From Betaproteobacteria bacterium (lineage in GTDB: Bacteria; Pseudomonadota; Gammaproteobacteria; Burkholderiales; SG8-39), in assembly GCA_009693435.1 (NCBI GenBank), contig SHXF01000182.1:1-5000 (forward strand): 5,000 nt of DNA, written 5' to 3'. This document shows, piece by piece, positions 4,516-5,000 of this stretch. Each line of letters begins with the position of its first letter. Within the stretch, counting starts at the first letter, position 1. The translations under genes were made by a program, and so were the position numbers. Below the pieces are notes generated by a model, which made no database searches, had not been told where the DNA came from, and saw nothing but the letters and a program-made list of their open reading frames with translations.

Positions 4516-4768
4516 CCCGCTGCAGGATTACGCCTCCGGCGGCCCGGTAGGACTCCAGCACAATGTCGGGGTAAGCCTTCTTGAGCCCGGCCACAACGCG
4601 GGCCAGCGCCTGGGGCGCCGGGGTGAAATACATCATCACCCGCCCCTCCTTCTTCGCTGCGGCGAGCACCGCCGGCCAGGTCTACTGTTGGGCCGCGGCA
4701 GAACCGATAGTCAGCACATAGCCCAATATCAGAAGGCAAAACGCATTCAAATGCCGTGACAGTTTCAT
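4508..4768 (-). pseudogene. N-terminal remnant of an ABC-type extracellular solute-binding protein
   Basis: From the ATG at 4766-4768, with AGGAG 9 bases upstream, the frame encodes a clear Sec signal peptide: MKLSRHLNAFCLLILGYVLT, then IGSAAAQQ with cleavage near residue 26. A TAG at codon 29 (4682-4684) interrupts it. Beyond the stop the same frame continues with TWPAVLAAAKKEGRVMMYFT, then PAPQALARVVAGLKKAYPDI and VLESYRAAGG. This is the start of the mature domain of family 1 (iron/polyamine-type) binding proteins, where A-A-K-K-E-G-x-V-x-x-Y and the F/Y-P-x-I-x-V-E pattern are typical. It ends at a TGA at 4508-4510 inside repeat C after 86 codons, whereas full-length relatives have over 300 residues. 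With both a nonsense codon and a 3' truncation it cannot be functional. Downstream permease and ATPase genes are absent. Confidence 0.75.
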
Positions 4769-4856
4769 GTGCTTTGTCTCCTTGTTCTGGCCGAATGTCC
4801 GTAGCTCGCCAGTCGCCCCTCTCCTCTACCAGGCAAGGGCCAGGTCAAGCAGGCGC

Positions 4857-5000
4857 TGGGTTCAATACATCAACGTCACCTACCGGAGGAGCGGTACATC
4901 ATACGTCGACGCGGTGGTAATCGGCTGCGGCAACGAAGTCATTGCCCGGCATAAGCGTTGCTACGACAAGGAGGAGTTCATCTACAACCCTCTGCACTAC
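4857..5000 (+). mobile_element. istA: Partial IS21-family IstA transposase, C-terminal region, running off the window
   Basis: The plus strand encodes WVQYINVTYRRSGTSYVDAV, then VIGCGNEVIARHKRCYDKEE and FIYNPLHY up to the last base. From residue YVD onward (about 4902) this matches the C-terminal beta-barrel region of IS21-type IstA, where E-V-V-A-R-H-x-R-x-Y is followed by F-D-P-x-H-Y. Residues before YVD do not fit the family well. The catalytic DDE core and the N-terminal HTH, which should lie several hundred codons to the left, are absent; that space holds the solute-binding-protein remnant on the other strand. The copy is therefore truncated at its 5' end near 4860-4900. The rest of istA and any istB would lie beyond the right edge. 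Confidence 0.7.

Noticed and set aside
4682..4684. TAG in the binding-protein remnant as a recoded amino acid
   Set aside because: The gene is also truncated at its 3' end, and other TAG codons in the window (higA, nucleotidyltransferase) act as normal stops.
4512..4739. 75-codon minus-strand open frame and the antisense 4334-4759 frame
   Set aside because: Both overlap the binding-protein remnant, which has the signal peptide, ribosome site and family motifs; these frames have none.
1..5000. CRISPR array, tRNA or rRNA genes
   Set aside because: No regularly spaced direct repeats, cloverleaf with CCA-side conservation, or rRNA-like stretches were seen on either strand.

Overview
The window is a GC-rich, minus-strand-dominated stretch that looks like an accessory, partly decayed region of a betaproteobacterial (probably Burkholderiales) chromosome. 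That placement is inferred from the base composition and from the Bug/TctC-type periplasmic binding protein, a family strongly expanded in that order. No rRNA, tRNA or CRISPR array was seen.

From left to right: positions 1-96 hold no recognised gene. A complete luciferase-like flavin-dependent oxidoreductase lies at 97-1149 on the minus strand, with GGGTCA/TGACCC repeats at both of its ends. Next comes a two-gene minus-strand operon, 2368 down to 1267: a 166-residue helix-turn-helix protein overlaps by 11 bp a 203-residue DUF6036-type nucleotidyltransferase. The layout resembles a toxin-antitoxin or abortive-infection pair, and an operator-like inverted repeat covers its promoter. A gene-poor 217 bp gap follows, with a short UvrA-like coding scrap and an intrinsic terminator. 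The terminator ends a complete secreted Bug-type solute-binding protein gene (3587 to 2586). Upstream of that gene is a higBA toxin-antitoxin locus in which the antitoxin higA is intact, but the toxin higB carries a one-base frameshift.

From about 4260 to the right edge the DNA is a patchwork of remnants: the C-terminal end of a carboxymuconolactone-decarboxylase-like gene, the N-terminal part of an ABC-type solute-binding protein gene with an in-frame stop, and the C-terminal part of an IS21-type IstA transposase running off the window. Three copies of a 21-bp repeat (core AAAGGGGCCA) at 2560, 4271 and 4495 sit at or beside the ends of these truncated genes, so they may mark rearrangement breakpoints or be small mobile repeats.

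The genes do not form one pathway. The most interesting intact unit is the HTH-nucleotidyltransferase pair. The most instructive decay event is the loss of the HigB toxin beside a preserved HigA and a preserved operator-like promoter.
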